From Phoronis australis (taxonomy: Eukaryota > Phoronida > Phoronidae), in NCBI GenBank assembly GCA_002633005.1, contig NMRA01000226.1, positions 285,461-349,460 on the forward strand: a DNA stretch of 64,000 nucleotides, read 5' to 3'. Position 1 is the stretch's first letter; each line of letters begins with the position of its first letter. A program made the position numbers and the translations under genes. Under the pieces are notes generated by a model. That model was given only the letters and a program-made list of their open reading frames with translations, was not told where the DNA came from and made no database searches. Shown piece by piece: positions 60,915 to 64,000 of this stretch.

Positions 60915-61258
60915 AAAATAGACACATAGTTGTTAGTTACTCAGTTTTCATAAATGATTTCAATATTGAGATGTGCTGACAATTAAATGTCAAAAACTAG
61001 TACTTGTGAAGTCGGAGTGAAATTGATAGTTTTTGACTCAGAGGTTAAGCCAATTTTCATAAGACGCATCCCCGCGCTCGGGATGTTGAATATCTGCACT
61101 CGAAACTCTACTCAAAATTGATCAATGGCATGGGATGTTTCAAGTGAACCTAAGTTTGTATTCAAATCATGCGACGTGACTGGTTTCGTGTTGGAGTCGA
61201 ATCCGAGTTCGGAGATAAGACCCTGCGCCCAGATGTGCCTAGTGAATTAACTTATCAC

Positions 61259-61526
61259 AAGGTCCGCCCCCTTGCGTAATGTCGACTAACAAACAATAAC
61301 TTTTACCCGGCAACGTGCTGTTTGTCGGGTAAAATGGCGGCTTGGAAACGGAGGAGTGTGTCAGTTGACCTATCGCCAGGATTATGAGTGACTGCTTAAC
61401 TAACCAATCAAAACGCAGCATTCTTGACACACCTTCATTTCCAAGCCGCTGTTTAACCCGACAAACAACTTGTTGCCGGGTAAAAGTTATTGTTTGTTTG
61501 TCGACATTACGCAAGGGGCGGAGCTT
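61259..61526. mobile_element. foldback element with about 104-base arms
   Basis: The left arm (61259-61362) starts 'aaggtccgcccccttgcgta' and the right arm (61422-61526) ends 'acgcaaggggcggagctt'. The arms also share 'aacttttacccggcaac' versus 'gttgccgggtaaaagtt'. The loop is about 60 bases. No clear target duplication. Confidence 0.8.
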
Positions 61527-62237
61527 GCGATAGGTCAATTGTAGTGCCACATGCGACGGGTAGAAGATTCGCCATTGCACGTCATGTTGATTCAATGAAA
61601 CGGTAAGTAATTGATTACAACACTCATTCGATGACAGAGGATTAATTGATTGGATCGCATAAGCCGACACCAATTACATGAATTAACAAGGTCTAATTAA
61701 TCGACGAAGAAGCGTGTAATTGAAAAAAAATCTGCAAAACTGAAATTTATCAAATTTGACTGAAATTGGAATGATACTCGTCGGGGATGAGAACTAAAAA
61801 CTGTATGTAAGATATTTTACATTTTTTAGCTCAGGGAGCCTCATGTCCACATCTGTATTCATAGCTGTTTATCGGCTGAATGAGATTTGCATATCACATG
61901 ACTCACATTTGTGTGTGAACTGGCGTGCGTTCAGTAGACGCTAGGACCTACGCTAGGACCTAGCTAAAACCTAGCCAAAATCACGTGCTTTCATTTAAAA
62001 TGCCCGGCAATATCTCATGTAATCTCGCGAAGTCTTGCTTTTAAGCGAGGTCCTAGCGTTACTTGTGTGTGTGCTGACTTGTTTTCTACACACTTGTGTA
62101 TGCAATGTACATGTACATTTGGAGAGGATGAGAGCTGCAATATTGAGGTGATTTCATTTCCTATTATGGTATTTTTGTATTTGCATTTTTGTCTAAATTG
62201 TGAAGTTTTCACTATGTAGTTTTGTTTCTTTTTTTAG

Positions 62238-62502
62238 AACCGAAACAGAGAAGACTTCTAAGAATATAACAGTGGAATTCTTCAAGTATCTTAATAAAGC
62301 ATTAAAGCCAACTCCTCTTGACTTGCCGACACTCACACTGTACGATGTCGATTTGATGCAAACAAAATGTCTAAGCTTATTAGAGATATTTCGCAAACCT
62401 AACTGCACGCATAGGTGTAGTTCTAGAAGGAAAATGTCTTCTTTTCGTGTCTGTTACGTTATAACATTCCGCGACGCCACACTTTTGAGCAGGCTGCGAT
62501 AG
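62238..62502 (+). CDS. possible exon of an unknown protein inside the inverted-repeat element (weak)
   Basis: A pyrimidine-rich acceptor ('tttctttttttag') precedes 88 open codons including TETEKTSKNITVEFFKYLNK and PTPLDLPTLTLYDVDLMQTK. Composition looks protein-like (amphipathic, few repeats), but I recognise no family. No start codon or upstream exon is visible. It could be part of the element's own gene. Confidence 0.3.
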
Positions 62503-62861
62503 CGGAGCGTTTGCACGTCAGTGCGTGGCATCTTATATTGCAAGGCAATTCACTACTTGCACACTTTGGTGGTGCTGCAAAAAACGATTGTTGTGCATTG
62601 TTGTTTAGGACGCATTGCCTCGTTTTAGAATTAATTCTAAGAACGCAAACGTGAAAGAGCGCGTTATCCAAAACGAACCATTGTAGTTTGGACGCAACAT
62701 TTCGCTTTCAAGCATGATGACGAATTCATGCAACTAGTGAATACTTTTGTAATCGCTTTCTAATGTATTATTGTTCTATTGATTGGATTAATTTGGGTGT
62801 TATTGTGAAATTTATGTCTTAAGGTTGTAGACCTCATTCATGCAGTTGCCACTTTAGTAGT

Positions 62862-62987
62862 GAGCCTCTTTTTAAGTTTTAAAAACAATGCATTTGAGAC
62901 ATGAATATAACGTGGCAAGCAAAAAAATCCAGCTTTGTGCTGTATTTGAGCGCAAAATGTATCGTTTTTAAAACCTAAAAAGAGGCT
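62862..62987. repeat. palindromic element with about 35-base arms
   Basis: 'gagcctctttttaagtttt' and 'aaaacctaaaaagaggctc' are inverted; pairing continues inward through 'aaaaac(a/g)at(g/a)catttt'-like sequence. Confidence 0.75.
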
Positions 62988-63272
62988 CGCTTTCATAATA
63001 CAGTGTATAGGACCACATAAAAATTCCAATTTTGGCCAACTTCGGAACATCGTATTTCAGAAATGACTGATCGGGTTCACATGAAATTTTCAGATACTAT
63101 ACTTTACACACTGTTCTGCAAAGCGATATTAGGAATTATTTTTTTATTTTCTCATTTGCATGAGGTGCTATGACTTATTTGGTGATTTTGTGAAACATTT
63201 GAAGTTGCAGAAGGCGAAAACGAAACGTTGAATTTAGAAAGTTGTAACTTTTTACAGCGTTTTGAGATTTTT

Positions 63273-63440
63273 CCATGAACATTCATATAATGCGAAGTGT
63301 GGTTCTGTTAATGATCTTGTTATTTGCCATGAACATTCATATAAGGCGAAATGTGGTTCTGTTAATAATCTTGTTATTTTGCCATGACCATTGATGCGAA
63401 TGTGATTCTGTTAATGATCTTATTATTTTGCCACGAACAT
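63273..63440 (+). repeat. minisatellite, three and a bit units of 49-55 bases
   Basis: Units start 'ccatgaacattcatataa' (63273, 63327), 'ccatgaccatt' (63382) and 'ccacgaacat' (63431). They share 'gtggttctgttaat' and 'atcttgttatttt'. Confidence 0.85.
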
Positions 63441-64000
63441 ACTTTTCTTTTTTCTAAATTTTCCTTAAAAAGCAAGGTCACGTGACCAAATAAATGGCAA
63501 ACTGATATCAAGTCAAAAATCAAATTTTACTGAATTTCTACTTTCATAAAATACAAAACTTTTGCTGGGTTGCATTGTATAGTTGTGCAGATATTTGACT
63601 AAATGTACTAAACTTGTCGAGAAGGTCCTACATAACCTTAAAGTCCTTCTTGCAAACTGCCCATGTGGTTCCAGTATCCGAAAATACTTACTACATAAAT
63701 TTTATTTTCGACACCCTTTCTTTATATTCTTTTCGCCTTTCTTGCCAAAAGCGATTTTTTAACAGTATTTGACCCTTCTCTCTGAGCGTATGATTACCGG
63801 TTGTCATCGGTTATTTCCGTACCCACATTTCCGGCTCATCAGTTCAGGAACGTGTCCTGAACGCCGCCATTTTTTCCTTGTAACTGAATGTGCTATGGCT
63901 TGCTCGAAAAGTCTTCATTATTTTGTTTTATTAGTAATATATCGTGATTCGTTTGCATATGTAGTGTATTTATAGTTTGTAGTTAGTGGTTGTTGATTTT

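Larger units (their letters stand above)
59521..64000. mobile_element. large element bounded by about 365-base inverted arms (right end cut by the window)
   Basis: 59521-59886 is the reverse complement of 63636-64000, with scattered substitutions and a visible one-base indel. The right arm runs exactly to the window edge, so outer ends and target duplication cannot be defined. The 3.7-kb interior holds a nested MITE (60779-60914), two foldbacks, a minisatellite and one possible exon (62238-62502). It may be a DNA transposon with long TIRs or an inverted duplication. Confidence 0.75.

Noticed and set aside
61239-61673. 144-codon - strand frame
   Set aside because: Runs straight through the foldback element at 61259-61526, so it is an incidental frame over a non-coding repeat.

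Overview
The window is nuclear DNA of an animal. It has short coding exons with GT-AG introns of 0.3 to 3.4 kb, AATAAA signals, many nested short transposons, trinucleotide runs and two assembly gaps (2447-2453 and 38417-38985). The AT-rich composition, frequent TACATGTA-type words and a KCNE-like single-exon gene suggest a marine invertebrate, probably a deuterostome such as a cephalochordate or hemichordate. The species cannot be fixed from sequence alone.

The main content, 1-36.1 kb, is a tandem array on the + strand of secreted proteins related to TP53I13, with the DUF3105-type HSLEHG and LYHPC signatures. Copy A (exons at 465-10003) lacks its first exon, which lies left of the window. 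Copy B (16521-25898) is complete: 8 exons, 232 residues, a signal peptide and no membrane anchor. Copy C (29465-35867) is a broken duplicate: a stop in exon 1, exons 2-4 and 8 missing, a 6-base deletion in exon 5 and a 1-base insertion in exon 6. B and C also share intron and 5' flanking sequence, including fossil THAP-domain fragments, but in a different order. Comparing B with C gives two 'empty sites' that define the ends and 5-base target duplications of two MITE families.

Right of the array, a 212-residue single-exon gene lies on the - strand (37222-37860). It resembles KCNE potassium-channel beta subunits: two N-terminal N-glycosylation sequons, one membrane span and a long acidic/basic cytoplasmic tail. 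Next come a 43-base direct repeat on either side of an assembly gap, a THAP-domain fragment with a stop in place of its conserved Trp, and a long stretch (41.8-55.2 kb) where I recognise no gene.

At 55.3-56.7 kb is a degraded SAP/SWIM gene of the YqaJ-associated invertebrate family, behind a CRE+ETS promoter-like site. The last 4.5 kb (59521-64000) is bounded by long, nearly identical inverted arms. It looks like a large DNA transposon or inverted duplication, and its outer end is cut by the window edge. The rest is repeats, MITEs, foldbacks and microsatellites. No CRISPR array, rRNA or intact tRNA was seen.
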